A DNA stretch of 64,000 bases, taken from the NCBI RefSeq assembly GCF_964355755.1, contig NC_092672.1, positions 37,010,501 to 37,074,500 of the forward strand, read 5' to 3'. Each line of letters begins with the position of its first letter. Position 1 is the stretch's first letter. This DNA is from Antedon mediterranea (lineage: Eukaryota > Echinodermata > Crinoidea > Comatulida > Antedonidae). The translations under genes were made by a program, and so were the position numbers. Shown here piece by piece: positions 46,007 through 59,250 of this stretch. The notes beneath the pieces were generated by a model that was not told the origin of the DNA, did no database searches, and saw nothing but the letters and a program-made list of their open reading frames with translations.

Positions 46007-47578
46007 ACCCATTCTACTACGCTGGTAAACAATTACAAGTTATATAAAAAATAAAAAAACCAAAATAATATTTGGGGTATGAAACAACAGAGAAAATACC
46101 ATTAAAATACAAATGACTATAAAATTATAGATTTTTTTTTTACAATTTTCGTAATTTTGTTCATAGTACAATTGTTCTACCTTAATGTTAATTATAAATT
46201 ATAGAAAGTTGCATACTAAATTACACATTTATTAGTTATTTCTGAATTTGTTCTACAGTGTTTTGAAAATGCTAAAAATCATTCAATTTCACTTGTTTTG
46301 ATAAAACTGTCATCCGTCCGAAGCTGTGATAAATTAAATTTTACAAGATGACATTAATAACAGACACTATAAATATATAAATTTTACCTCTATGACTTAT
46401 GATACAATAATAATACCGAAAATACTTTTATTTTGAATGAGAGTTTATTGTGGTTCAGTAAAATATGTAATATTTTGATATAATATAACTTAACACTTTA
46501 TAACTCCTTAAAATGTTAAACAAACAGTGATGTACGTGAAATTAGTTGATAACCTAATTATATGACTTGGAGAAATTTTTATAGGTATAAATGTATTTAT
46601 GTATTTGAGAAATATTTATATTTATTATTTATGAATATATAAATACATTTGTATATTGTTTTTAACAGGTTTTCTGCGCATTAATTGCTGTAACTGATGT
46701 AAAATAAATTAACAATGTGCTAAGCATAGATCACATTTTGTTATCTGATTTATAATAACAATTTTTGTTTATTTAGTTGGTTTTTTCTTATTTATAAATG
46801 ATGTCTTGTGTTGTTTAGATAGAAAGCGAAAATATAAATAGAAAAAAAAAATTGCCATTTTTTAATTTAAGAGCTGTTTTGATTTCACGATTTAGTATTG
46901 CACAGGTGATTCTATGTATGCTCACATAAACATTATATAAGAGCATTAAATGACTTTTCTACTCTATCGTAATAGTAGTCGCGTGGCACATTGTGAAACT
47001 ATTGCAAATATAAAGAGAATTTAAAATTTTGAAAATGTATTAAAATGGCATAAAATAACTATTCTACGTCTTTTTTATATCGCACTGACGCATTCTGAAA
47101 CTGGACAAAATAGTGTCTGTATTTAAAGGCTATATACAAAGAACCTTTTAGAAAACATAGCCCTCTATCGATATCCGTAAATCGTAACATAGCTGCACCC
47201 CCTCTATTGATTGGGGGAGAGAAGGTAATAAAACAATAAAGATGTAACAACATAATAGCGCCCTCTATTGATTGGGGGTAAATTATGAAAATGAATGTTT
47301 GATACAGGCGATAGTGGAATAGATGTTTTCGTCATAGAAACAATAAAATGTAACACAACATCAGAACGAATACAATGTTTGTTTTTCAATAATGCTGCCT
47401 TTATTTTAATACTAAACCATTGGTTTGAGTGAGCAACATTCGATAGTCTTCATTTTATATTGTTGATCAAAATAAATAGATTTTCTTTTAATTTACGCCA
47501 CGTGGTTGTCGTTAATTCACACTTAATTTGTGCTTGCCTACAGCAGTAGTCAAGTCTACCTAGTTTAGCAAGCCGGCA
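46007..47578. other. Intergenic between UBE2G1 and the CNG channel; no gene seen
   Basis: AT-rich. GCCCTCTATTGATTGGGGG-like words occur at 47160-47275 in repeated form, and a minus-strand poly(A) candidate TTTATT lies near 47400 for the channel gene. Confidence 0.4.
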
Positions 47579-50500
47579 TCAGATAAACAACGTCTCTGTT
47601 TCGTCTGGTTTAGTTTCGGTAATTTGAGGTCGTGTAGTAGTCTCTACAATTGGTGTTGTGTTATTGACTGTTTCTTCTTCTTTCACTTCGGTTGATGCTG
47701 CTTGTGGCAGAAGCATATCGCTTTCTTTTACTTTCTGTACGGGACTTCGTCGTCTCTGAAAGTAAACAAAAAGGAACATGAATAAACAAATCTGTAGGCC
47801 TGCTAAGCCGTCCAAAAAGCCAACGGTGTACTAAGTCAGCAAGGTATATGTAGGCCTGCTAAGCCGTCCAAAAAGCCAACGGTGTACTAAGTCAGCAAGG
47901 TATATGTAGGCCTGCTAAGCCGTCAAAAAAGCCAACGGTGTACTAAGTCAGCAAGGTATAAGTTTCAGTTTCTAACTAACCTCGAGGTCCCTGATCTTTT
48001 GGTTGAGTCTTTCTATTTCTACCTCATGTATCTCTTTCTGTGTCTCAAGTTCTGCCACTTTTGCCGCTAATCTTTTTGAATGTTTCGTCAACTTTTTGTT
48101 TTCTGTTCCAACTGTCTCCTAAAGTGTGTGAATAATGTACGGTATGTTAACATATATTGTGATTAAAATGACTATTAAATGTATTAGATATAAAAAAAAA
48201 AGACAAATAAAGGGGGAGAAAATGACGTATAAGTTTTCAACTCCTTCTTTCCTCCTTTTCCTGCACTTTGTTGACAAGAAAATATGTAGCCTATTTTATT
48301 ATGTTATGTTATAACTGTTGGAATTGGAAATAAATATGTTTGAAATTTGGCTGGGTGTGTAGATGTTGGGCAATCGTACCATTAGTCTCCCATAAGTGAC
48401 ATTGACTTGGCGTATAATGTGAAAAAGGTACCGTGAGGCTCTCGTAGTTTGTATTTGAAAAATGATAGAAAAAAAAATGGAATGGAAATGTCACAATGGG
48501 TATTTTAGATAAAGTAACTTTTGAGATAAAACTTACTAATTTGTCTTGGACAGCCACTTGAATCATTTCCATAACTTCATTAGTTAAAGTGTGTTCCGTA
48601 TGAGCTACCCTGCGTTTTCGTGGATAAACTTCCTTGACAGGTTTAAGTAACTTACGACTGGATTTCATGGTTTTGGAGCTAGTCACATCTGTTAAACTGC
48701 CTGGGGCGCTGTGGGTGGTAGTTCGTTCCAAAGACGAGTCTCTGAAATGCAATCAAGTTTAGGTATATTTTATTTAAAATGTCAGACTTTTCTGTCTAAC
48801 TAACTAACCCTGGTAATTTAATTACATATTAAAAAGGAGGGTGTTGTTAATTTGTTTTAATAGCAACATTGTTGTTGTCTTTGATTAAATCATTATAATA
48901 ATATGACTACTTATTCATTGTCACTCTCTCCTTTCCTGATGCCAATATCTTCTTGTTGATGCTATCATTGTGTTTTGCAGTTTGTAAACGAATTGATAAG
49001 ATAAACACAAACCTGGAAATATCCGAAACATCTTCAATTACAATCGGTTTTTCATCTACTAGCGGTTCAGAATGTTTTGGTGTAACCCGACGACCCATAA
49101 GCCGTTTTCTGCCTTCTTCTTCCAAAACAGTCTTAAATAAAAAGAATATCAAACGCAAGCATTTTAGACCATCAAATATAAGAAGTTTATTGTAAACAAT
49201 TTACTATAAGTTTGATTTGAGATGTGTTTGTGAAATTAGTAGCAAAAGAAAGGAACAGTTTTCTGAATTAGCTTGAAGTAAAGGTGCTGCTAATAATAGA
49301 TAAGCAACAAGAGATTTTAATGAATGAAGAACTCGAGCGTATGATGTTTACCTGTGCTTGTGGGTAATACTGCAGTGCTGCAAGGACGTCCTCTTTCGTC
49401 AAAGTAAACAAAACTGAATAGCCAACAGAGCGTACATCAGCCGTCCGTCTATTAAGAGTGAATTCAAGATGAAGATATCGTTACCAATTCTTACACTACA
49501 CAATAACAACTATTTTTGTAAAATCGATTTTAGAATTTTACTATATCGAAATGTTAATGGAACTTAATGACTTTTAACAACATTGGTTAATTACCAAGCA
49601 CCTTAAACGATGTCACTACAAAAGCATTTATTGTATGTTTACTATTTGCAATAAATTATGAACAATTTGCTAGTTAGGCCATAATAGGCAGTTTTACACG
49701 CAATCTTACGAATACGATAACGAAAACGGATACGTCACGCACACGTACCGGTATTCGTTTTTGGTAAGTCAGTAAAAAATCTGTTTCGCATGGCAACGAA
49801 ATATTAAGGGCGCCGTCCAAAATATGACTGAGTACGGTACATTTTAGCGAAGCGCAGGTACGTGTTGCTTGGTGCTTGACTGGCCTAGCGTAACATCAAA
49901 GCGAGTGAAGATTTTAAAAACTGCTATTTATTAAAATTGACCTGGCATTTTAGTAAATTACTTTAGTAAATTACTTTCAATAAAAGTATAATTATATTAT
50001 AATCACGAATCATTCTTGATTCAAATGCAAAATGTGCAAAATAGTACAAAAAAACTATACTCGCATATGTCAGCTCAAAAGTTTCACAAATGTGTGACGT
50101 ATCCGTTTTCGTTATCGTATTCGTAAGGTTGCGAAAACTCCCTAAAGCGTGGTTCCCACTAGCGACGCAACACAAATGGTATTGACCAATCACAAGCGAT
50201 GGCTTATTCGCTTGTGATTGCTAACCGTCTATAACTTCGCTTGTCATTGGTTAAAACGCTTGCGTTGCGTTTACGTCCTTGCGTTACGTTCTAGTGGGAA
50301 CCAAGCTTAATACTGCATTCTTACCTATTTGAAACTCCCTCTATGTTTAGGATACCAATCTCTCCAAAGAAATCACCAGCCTTTAAAGTTGTTAGAACCG
50401 AACCACCATCACTGCAACAGTTAGAATACGAGATTAGGAAATATACTCTTATATCATTATTATTAGGGAGCAATTTTCGACGATAAAATATGCATTACAC

Positions 50501-53500
50501 ATGTCCCAAATTGTCGTCTTGCACAGAAATCGATTTCTATTTTTGTTCGTGACGAGGTGACCAGCGTGTACCAAAAACGGAGTTGAAATGCGCATGTTTG
50601 TGATACTTCAATTCAATTGATACAGAATCAAACATCGGCGAATGTACAAATAGGCCTAAGTCTAGTCCTAAGTCACAGATAAAGCTCCGTATCGTAAGGG
50701 ACACCGAGTAACTTCGTTTCATTTTATTAATGTATCCATCCAAAAGTGAAATATCATTAAAAAAAATAACAAGTAACAAATACATTAAAAGATGAAAATT
50801 TACCCCATCACTTCGAGATACCCATCCGAGATGATAAACATTTCTCTGGCAACTTCACCTTTCCTGCAGATAAGATCCCCAGGTGTGAAGATGGTTGACG
50901 GCATCTTTAGAACCAACTCGTGCAAGAACTCAGGTGGACATGCATTGAACATTGTTACCTGTTTAAAGTTAGATCATACATAATAATTCAGACCAGTTTA
51001 CTGACAGTTCTTACTTACGTATTAAAAATGAATGTATTTACTTTACTTTATTTATATAGAATAATAACAATATTATTGTATACTACTAATTAATACTAAT
51101 ACTATTATTAGCTATTAAAAAAGCCCGAAAGAAAAAGCTGTGCTCCAACTTCTGGACGCAACGCAAATACGCAAACATCACGTCATTGCACACGTAAACT
51201 GTTGCTTGTGATTGTCAAGGCGTTGTGCGCACGTCCCTGGGTCAGTGTGAAACCAGCTTTGATATGTTACCTTTTTCAATGTTTTAAGGTTGACATGCAA
51301 CGCCAGTTCAGTCCTCAATTTGGCAGGTAGAAGACTAAGACTGTTCACATCACCCTCTCCTCTCACATTACCACTGAAAAAAAAAGGATTTACCATATAT
51401 TACGTTTCTAGTACTAGGATATTAGTTATCGGTATGTAATGTCTGTTCTAAACGTCACTACGAACGCATAGAGTTAAGTAAAAAATTATTTCGGTCAGGC
51501 TTTGTGAAATACATTAATGCATTGAGAGTTCCAATGTGGTATTTACGGTACGCTGAAATTGACTTGAATTACGTAACTTCATGGCAACCATTCTAATGAC
51601 GTAGGGCATAACGTTCGAGTATAAACTGACAGACGTAACAGACTATAACTATTGAGACGTACCTGAATTAAATTGTTTGGAAATTTACGAGTTGGTGAGT
51701 TTTCAGTTTATATTTCTATACGGTCTGTAAAGTCTTAATGGTTAGTTAAGGATTACATTACATTTAGGCCTGATAGTATGCAATAATATCTTAGGCCACT
51801 TAATTCTGGCCCATGGATACAAACCACCTGGATAAGCCTTGTTGGTATGTAGGCAGGCCAGGAGGAGCAGTGGCTTGCTATACCTATTCTTAGGGATAGG
51901 TCACCCTTGGTAATAACATTGGTATAGTAATCATTCATTTTATTGAGTATACAAACAAACATTTATAGGTCTAATAAGTTATTTTTGCATACACACCTGC
52001 TCCAGGTGTAGTCAAACCATCTACGTACACGTGTCTGTACTTCAGTGGGTACGTTGTTTGTTCGCATGTACCTTTTTGCGTTGTCCTAAAATATTAAGAC
52101 AAAACTATTTAGATAGATATAGATAGATATAGAATGTTACGTGAGAATAATGATAACATAACAAAGAGGTGTCAATTGTCGTGTCGAAAATATGGATACC
52201 AATTGAAAACGATCAGGCGTATTCTGTGCGCACTCCTCTGATTCTGGATGGTATGGATACCAATTGAAAACGATCAGGCGTATTCTGGATGGTACAAATA
52301 CAGAGGGTTGTCCTTCAGAAAACGGGGGAGACAAAATGATACCCGCAGTTTAAGAAAGATAGCCCTAAAATTCCCAAACCAAATAACCGCGTAAAATCAT
52401 TGAGTTTTAAAAATGAAATGTTTTGATGAACTTACAAGTTGGCCTTCGAACGCTATACGTTCTGCGTTTCTGTTTTCGATTACTGTTCCCACTTGACCTA
52501 TGGTAAATAATAATACCACGTGGTTATTGCCACAATATTATAATACAATCATTTATCAACTGTTTTAACAATTAAGATGTCCAAATAAAAAAAGTAGAAA
52601 TGAGTTGTTTTAGTATCAGTTTTAGTCTGACATTACAAATGCGCTTAGTGTTTATTTGTTATACTGTTGGGAAATTATAAACTTTATGGTTGTTCGAAAG
52701 GATAGTCAATGTAGATATGTCGGACGACCTTCGAGACTTATGGAAATATAACCGTACTTACCGACAACAGATGCAAATACGAATACTCCAATTAGGTAGC
52801 CAACGATTTGGACAGCGTATCTGAAGTGTAGAAAAGTATTGAGTGTTAAGTTTGATCATTTGCTGAGCTAGGAATATTAATCAGACACGAAAAAGAACGA
52901 TAGTACATCTCCAAAGCTGACTTAAATCATCGATAATGTAGGCCTAATTATGTTTATGAATTCTACTGATACAATACTCTTAGGCCTATAGATATAATGC
53001 AAAATAGAGTGAAGGAGGATGAGGATGGAGAAGGGTAGATTAATTTCACTCTCAATTTTGGTTGGATAGACTCGAGTTTGATAACTTCATTCTCTTTAAT
53101 GTGTGTTTTCAACATTAAATTGTATTGATATAGTACTTCTATAAATTAAGCTTTTAACTTAAAACTTAGGATAGGCTTGAAAGCAATTCACACGCATGTA
53201 TTTAGATTTCTTCCAGAGATTCTAAACACGTTATTTCTTTTTCGAATTCATTCCTCGTCTGAGAATGTTTCGTTTTTTTCCCTGTTAGAAGTTTTGTAAT
53301 TAGTAAAGAGTAATTCAAAATAATGAATTGCACGGTTAAAGTGAGTCTATTGCCACGGTTAGTCTAAGTGTTTGTTATCAGTAATACTATTTTGTAAGTT
53401 TACAGTTGTCAAATTTTATTGGTAACTGTTAAAATTAATGACACCCATTTTGGAAACATATCAATACCGTGTGTCTACTGTAAATATTAGATAGCAAATT

Positions 53501-56148
53501 CATAGGTCGTATCATGCAGCTATAAAATCTAATTTTATAGCTCCATGGTCGTATGTTATTGACATTATGATTGTATATTTTGATAGAATTATAATAATTG
53601 TATTTGGTACGTGCAGTTGAACGTGTAGGTCTTTTGGTAAATGGTGTGATCAAATATTGTACTATGATTGGACAATAATAGTTTGGAACGCTACAACGGT
53701 GTCTATTAGTATATTGTGTGTTTGATATTGAAAGGAAAAATACATCGTTGAAACTATAACACGTGTAATTTAGTTGGTTTGATCTTGACTTGTTGTGGCG
53801 GTATTGTTGATTTTAGGATTAACCCAAAACTAACATTGTATTGTCTACATTGTGTGTCTTGTCCACACTCTTTAGTTGACATAGTGTTATATGAATACCC
53901 AACAAGTTGGTCAATCAATCTAGGGTAACAATATTAGCATTATACAAAATAAAAGAAATGTTATTTAGGTATTTATTCAAGACGAAATAAATTACGCATA
54001 TTTATGTGCAATTATCACCTGTTTTTAATATGAAGAGAACGCTTAGTTTTGATTTCGTCGCTTTTGATTGGACAAAAGCTTGAATTGAATCTCTTTATCT
54101 GCAAAAATCGGGTGTCTAGAAAACTCAGATCTAGAAAAGTCAGATATCTGACTTTTCTAGATGTAGAAAACTCAGATATCAATATCTGACTTTTCTAGTT
54201 CCAAAATAGAACTATAAATCAAATCAAATGATTGGTTGCTAGGTCATTTGGATAATTCCATTATTAATCAGATTTAGGTAGGTCATTTGAAATACTAGAG
54301 TACTATTAAAACTGATTACTGTGTAAAAAGTAGGCCTACGTTTTCTTACTAATATTGTAACATGTAGAAGCGGCCTACGGCAAGAAAATACAGTGAACGT
54401 TACCGTTAAAATGTAGGCATAAAAATTAGGTATGTACGAGTTGGTGTGGGTACGAGTTGACCACTTCTAGCCTAGTAGGGCCAGGCCTATAATTCTTCGC
54501 GATACATTGCAATAGCGCCTACACGTTGAGCCTTGAATTGAGTTTGCTAAGCTAGGTTAGACCTAAAGGCTAAGCTAGCCTACATTTTAAAAGGTGTATA
54601 CTGTATTTCTTGATGATTTAAGTCGTAGGCTGGCTGCTACTCACAAGTTACAATAATAATAATTATTATTAGTAAGAAAACGTAATAATACTGTAGTATT
54701 TCAAACAAGCTACCCTCTAATAAAAATGGAACGATCCACGATTGTAGATCTAGAAAATAATTTTTGTTGAATGTGGTCAGGTCTGGCATGTATGTACCGT
54801 AGGCTACATTTAAATGCATTTAAATGGTTACCAAACTGACACTCAAGCCACGTACTTGCTTCTTTTGATATACTATTAAATATTGTAAATGTAATTATGA
54901 ATTGTGAATAAATGTCTAAATACTTATTACAGTACAGTATTATATTCTAGTATAGTAACAGTAATAATAGTTAATGAATTTGTTTATACAGTTCATAACT
55001 TACTCTGAATTTGATTCCGGAAATGGTATATCTCCAATAGTCGTAAGGGTCAAAGTTGACCAAAACACTGACATTACATACTTTCGCAAAGTTGAAGAAT
55101 ACTCGCCTTCAGGCGTGGGGTAAACCCAGGCCCCCTCCTCACCGAATCCTATAGCTTTACTGAAAAGATAGTATGCTGCTGCAGCCCAGTGTATCAACAT
55201 TAGGATTATATGCGTGAGATCTGCAACTCGAAGAAAGTTTGGATACGGGGCTCTTGTTTCTAACATGTAATACCACATCCTGGCCCGGTATACCTTAAAA
55301 AACCGCGGGAATCTTACCATAGTGTGAAATTGGTCAGCTTCAATTAGATATAAAAAATCTAAAGGAGTCAAAGATACTAAATCAACTGGAAACTTCCAAG
55401 AATAAAGATAATGGTTCCTAAGTTTTAATTCGTTCCTTTGCAATAGACCTTGTTCGAGGTAACCTGTTCGTAATTGCACAACTATATCAATAACATACAC
55501 CAAATCACATAAATAATCAACTGTAAACCATATTGCTAAAGAGTTCTCTTGTATCTCAGGCCAGGCTTCCCTAGCTATCATCATCCACAGATTGTATAAT
55601 ACTGCAATGGTTACGATAAATAACCAATAAAAAGAGAAGTTGCCATCGGGGTGAGCGATAAAATTCCACGATAACTCATCAACATCATCAGTCTCGCATT
55701 CACAAGTACTGTAGTTTGATATGTCCTCGTCAGCACCTTCTCGCTGTCTGGTTGTAAATTTCTCCAGAAAGGAATCGACTCTTTGTGTAGAAACCTTCGG
55801 TTTCTTTCGCTTAGGAGGTCGAGCTACTCTTATCACAGTTCTGAGAGTTGACCATCGAGTTAAACCTGATTTCTGCCGTGGCGTCTGACAAGAAGAAGCA
55901 ACACTTCCACAGTCTGGTTCCACAAGATGAGTGGTTGAAGAAGTCTTCGCGGACGATCTTCCAGAACATTCCATTGATACCATTTCTCCAGCAGAGTCAG
56001 GCTCTGTAAGTGGATGAATTCTGCCGTTAAGTTGTTTCACTAATGAAGAACGTCGTCGGGGTAAATCTACGTTTTCACTGGGAAGTTCCGTCAGGCTTTT
56101 GACCGTTGAATTATTATTTGAAACGATTGGTGTCGACAAACTAGCCAT
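47579..56148 (-). CDS. Cyclic-nucleotide-gated cation channel subunit
   Basis: Twelve exons join in phase: 56148-55004, 52820-52762, 52497-52436, 52085-51997, 51373-51271, 50958-50804, 50411-50325, 49448-49352, 49131-49013, 48741-48537, 48118-47981, 47755-47579 (811 aa). The start is the first in-frame ATG after a stop (MASLSTP). A basic Ser-rich N-terminus leads to six membrane segments; [10 protein letters not shown] opens S1 and [18 protein letters not shown] is the S2-S3 hallmark. The pore reads [17 protein letters not shown]-linker and cyclic-nucleotide-binding domain (about 485-610) show [26 protein letters not shown] and [13 protein letters not shown] late exon (708-753) is a predicted coiled coil like the CNGA C-terminal zipper. 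Much of the wording resembles invertebrate CNG-like subunits, so I do not assign it to CNGA or CNGB. The pore residue after TTIG is Asp373; vertebrate alpha subunits have Glu and beta subunits Gly. Confidence 0.93.
47794..47961. repeat. 56-bp tandem repeat, three copies, between the last two CNG exons
   Basis: The unit GTAGGCCTGCTAAGCCGTCC + AAAAAGCCAACGGTGTACTA... starts at 47794, 47850 and 47906 with one or two changes. It fills most of the final intron. Confidence 0.9.
49689..50142. mobile_element. Family H TIR element (~454 bp)
   Basis: The left arm contains CTTACGAATACGATAACGAA AACGG (49705 onward) and the right arm contains CGTTTTCGTTATCGTATTCG TAAGG (ending about 50129), inverted over about 48 bp. 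No coding content. It lies in a CNG intron and abuts the family C element at 50144. Confidence 0.8.
50144..50309. mobile_element. Family C TIR element, complete
   Basis: Ends AAAGCGTGGTTCCCACTAGC and CTAGTGGGAACCAAGCTTAA; centre with GACCAATCACAAGCG and GCTTGTCATTGGTTA. The best-preserved copy in the window; it ends 16 bp before a CNG exon. Confidence 0.9.
51134..51263. mobile_element. Family C element, diverged copy
   Basis: Carries GGACGCAACGCAAATACGC and GCTTGTGATTGTCAAGGCG with an AAACCAGCTTT end. Immediately next to a CNG exon (51271). Confidence 0.6.
52186..52293. repeat. ~60-bp direct duplication in a CNG intron
   Basis: ATGGATACCAATTGAAAACG ATCAGGCGTATTCTG occurs twice, starting about 52192 and 52252. 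Confidence 0.85.
52830..54990. other. First coding intron of the CNG gene; no exon seen
   Basis: A 2.2 kb intron of AT-rich sequence. It includes a 34-bp perfect palindrome at 54129-54162 and further TCTGACTTTTCTAG words nearby. Confidence 0.4.
54129..54162. repeat. 34-bp perfect palindrome
   Basis: Centre CAGATATCTG flanked by CTAGAAAAGT and ACTTTTCTAG; one more AT pair on each side also matches. A related imperfect copy follows within 40 bp. Confidence 0.85.
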
Positions 56149-56175
56149 CACTACTCCGTCCCTACATTCAAACAC

Positions 56176-57425
56176 ATACCGCTTATTGCTCCATTTTAGA
56201 TGGTATAAACGGTTTTCTTTAAACAGTGACTATTTTTAAAAAACGATCTTTGGTCAAAAAGCAAGCTCCACTTTCACTAACTCTCCTGGATTTAATGAAA
56301 GAGTAATTGTTCTTCTGCTCATTGGCACAGATTAGCAGGATTAAAAGTAGCAATAACACATCATTATCTCGCTGTTTTCCAGAAACAAAGATTTCCATAC
56401 ATTTCAGCTACATTTAATAGACACGATTTATAAAATAACAATGCGCTGCTGGTTCCAGAGTCTATTCAAGTTCGTTCCCTCCGTTTAGGGGAGTCAGCAG
56501 TCTGTTTGTATACATAGCAACACCCAACAATAGATGATAATACAAAGGTCGTTTTAAAGAATAATACTAAAACTTCGTATAGTTCAGTAGCTCCCAAAAC
56601 GAAATATGAGCAGGAAAAGTAAATAAAGGTAAAGAGCTGTCTGTGAGGTAATGTACACTATGATTCTTGAACGATTATTGATAAATATGGTACGCCAACT
56701 AATCGATTACCCGTATGGAATGGTAATACTTTTGAAGTACCCCTCCAAACAAAATGCATTATGGCATTCATTCGCGTCGATGTTTAGGAGACGTATCATT
56801 GCAAAAAGCTTTTAACATGCATTTATTTCTCATGACATAACTAAAGACACATTTAACAACAAAATTAAGATTTAATATTCGTTTATTTTATTTAGAGTAC
56901 ATTTACTGCCCATTTTCATTTATCATTTCTACTAATGCATTCCTAAATACTCGTATATTTTGTTTGGTTTATTATATTCCGATGATAAAGCGTGCTAATT
57001 ATGTAATTGGGTTGTTCATACACGACTCATGTCTGTTAAATTGGTTTAACAATCAACATTCGAAGTCAGTTAACTCCTTTTTGTTGAAGTCTCTCAATAA
57101 TAAAATAATACAGACTAAAACTTAATAAGAAAAGCATTTTATTTTGTTACGTTGATCCCTATTAGCTATTGCCTTGCACCTAACGCTAAAATAATGAGGG
57201 TGTAGAAAAAGAGAATACAACTTACAAGAGCATACATATTAATATTATACTGTTGTTTATAAAAACTCTGTTACTTAATTAATAAATAGGAAAGACAAGG
57301 GAATATTTATTTAACCCAGAAAAATAATGTTGTTAAAGCATTAACCTATTAATCTAAATTGGGCGTATTAAATAATGTTAATATGGACAACCCATCATGT
57401 CGCAACGCAAACAAATATATTAGCG
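56176..57425. other. Upstream of the CNG gene; no gene seen
   Basis: Presumed 5' UTR and promoter of the minus-strand channel gene. AT-rich; no coding exon or named repeat visible. Confidence 0.35.
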
Positions 57426-57603
57426 GTCTTTGGACCCTTGTGTCTCGCGTCCCTCACCTACCGAAAACAATGTTCACAAATATGTAAGCGGTCTTTGGAC
57501 CCTTGTGTCTCGCGTCCCTCACCTACCGAAAACAATGTTCACATGTAAGCGGTCTTTGGACCCTTGTGTCTTGCGTCCCTCACCTACCGAAAACAATGTT
57601 CCT
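57426..57603. repeat. 61-65 bp tandem repeat, three copies
   Basis: GTCTTTGGACCCTTGTGTCT CGCGTCCC... starts at 57426, 57491 and 57552; the copies differ by a small indel and a C/T change. Confidence 0.9.
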
Positions 57604-57769
57604 ATCAGAAGTTGGCTAATATCCATTTATGATTCATAAAGATCTATAGAAGGCGATTGAGGACTGCTCGAACAAAACGCTTTCTGAATTCTTTTGTTCA
57701 ATTCCACATTCAATCAACAGCTTGAAGAGCCTGGAATATCAGTTTAATTAAGTTATTTTATAATATTGT

Positions 57770-58013
57770 TTTTGGTATTATCTTGTTTTATATGTATTCT
57801 CTTGTTTTTCCATTTTTACTGCGTCCAACTTAACTATTGTACTACCCCCAACCACTCACTTTTTCAGTTAATACGGATTGGACCCCATTGGAAATAAGTT
57901 TTCTTTTTATTTGTCGACTTAATGGGTTATCCTGGTATTCTTTTTTAATATGTACATTGTATATTTTAACTATTTTTATGAATATCGAATAAAATCAATC
58001 AATCAATCAATCA
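57770..58013 (+). mobile_element. Probable LINE 3' end with (AATC)n tail
   Basis: A stretch with no frame ends ATCGAATAAAATCAATCAAT CAATCAATC. A poly(A)-like signal followed by a 4-bp microsatellite is how CR1/L2-type LINE copies end. The coding part is absent. Confidence 0.5.
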
Positions 58014-59250
58014 GGCTTTTTAATCAACTAAGTTAATTTCATTGTAGCTCTGTTGTATTTTTCAAATATTATTGTCTTTTTCTATTTTACTAACCTTCAA
58101 CTCATGATTTTGAGCAATTGTACGTCAACATGAATTTCCTTTTGGACAAATAAAATAAACTATGATAAAGTTAGACCTTTTTATCTCGTGTCCTTTGTAA
58201 TTTCGTAATTATTTGAATTCAAATAAACGTTTTGAATTTTCATATTCCATTCACTGGTAAATCCCACTAATCCTCTTCCTCTCAAAAAGATCAAAAAAAT
58301 ATTAATTTATTTAATTACCCACCCGTTATAAACATTATATTTTGATTATAAAGGCTGTGAATATTAAGTAAGTCATTATTACATTCGATTATTTTCGTAA
58401 GTAGAATTTGATCTTTTCAAAATTAAAATAGATGTCTGGTTCATTCTGGCAGGTTTTCAATTTTCCTGTTATACGGTTTAGACAATCGGATATTTTAAAA
58501 TCGTTCCTGTAGGAAAATGTCATCGATAGGCCTCCTACTTAACCACAAATATATATTGTATAATTACAAATTACAACACTTTGCACCGCTCAACGGTTAC
58601 AAGGAACTAAAATCTAAATTAGTTAATAATGCCGCAAAGAACTATTTCAGTAAATATAAAATATCAGCATTGATTATGTTAACAAAAAAACAGCCTTTAA
58701 TTTTGCTTTACACCGATAACTTTCGTATCGTACTAATTCTAAAACGTCGATTGGTCAACTTTACGCAACTCCAAGTCGGAGTGTAGCCTACTCTAGCGCA
58801 ACCCAAATCCACCTTTGTATTTTCAATTCAAACTAACAGTTTTCTTTCTGTGGTATAGTTTAATTAAATCAACTTTTGAAGCTCAACCCTGCTTTTGAGT
58901 GACTTTAGAACTTGTGTGAGCAAACGCTGCTGTCAACGTTGACTTCTTCCATCGGCTATCATCAGCATTGCTCTCGATTGGAAGGGAAGTAGTATGCGAT
59001 TTTTTTTGTGTTGATAAATCTAAATCATTATTATTTTCACAACTAACAATGACTTTACAATACCTCTAAAGTCACACGCGCCTGAAAACTATCGAGTTTG
59101 TCCAAAGAGAATTAATTAATTCTGTTTGGCTTTCCATTTCTTCTGTAATCAGTTAATGACTTTCCAAAACTGTATATAGCTCAACTCCATCAGGAACTGA
59201 CTGTTTGGAAATAACTCGGTAACTCTGGTTACCCATATGTATATACCTAG
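58014..59250. other. Intergenic / nAChR 3' UTR; no gene seen
   Basis: AT-rich; a plus-strand frame of 89 codons at 58517 has no recognisable domain and is not supported. Confidence 0.35.

Noticed and set aside
55005-56175. Longer N-terminus for the CNG channel starting at 56175
   Set aside because: The codon at 56175 is GTG, not ATG. The first in-frame ATG after an upstream stop is at 56148, so that start was used.
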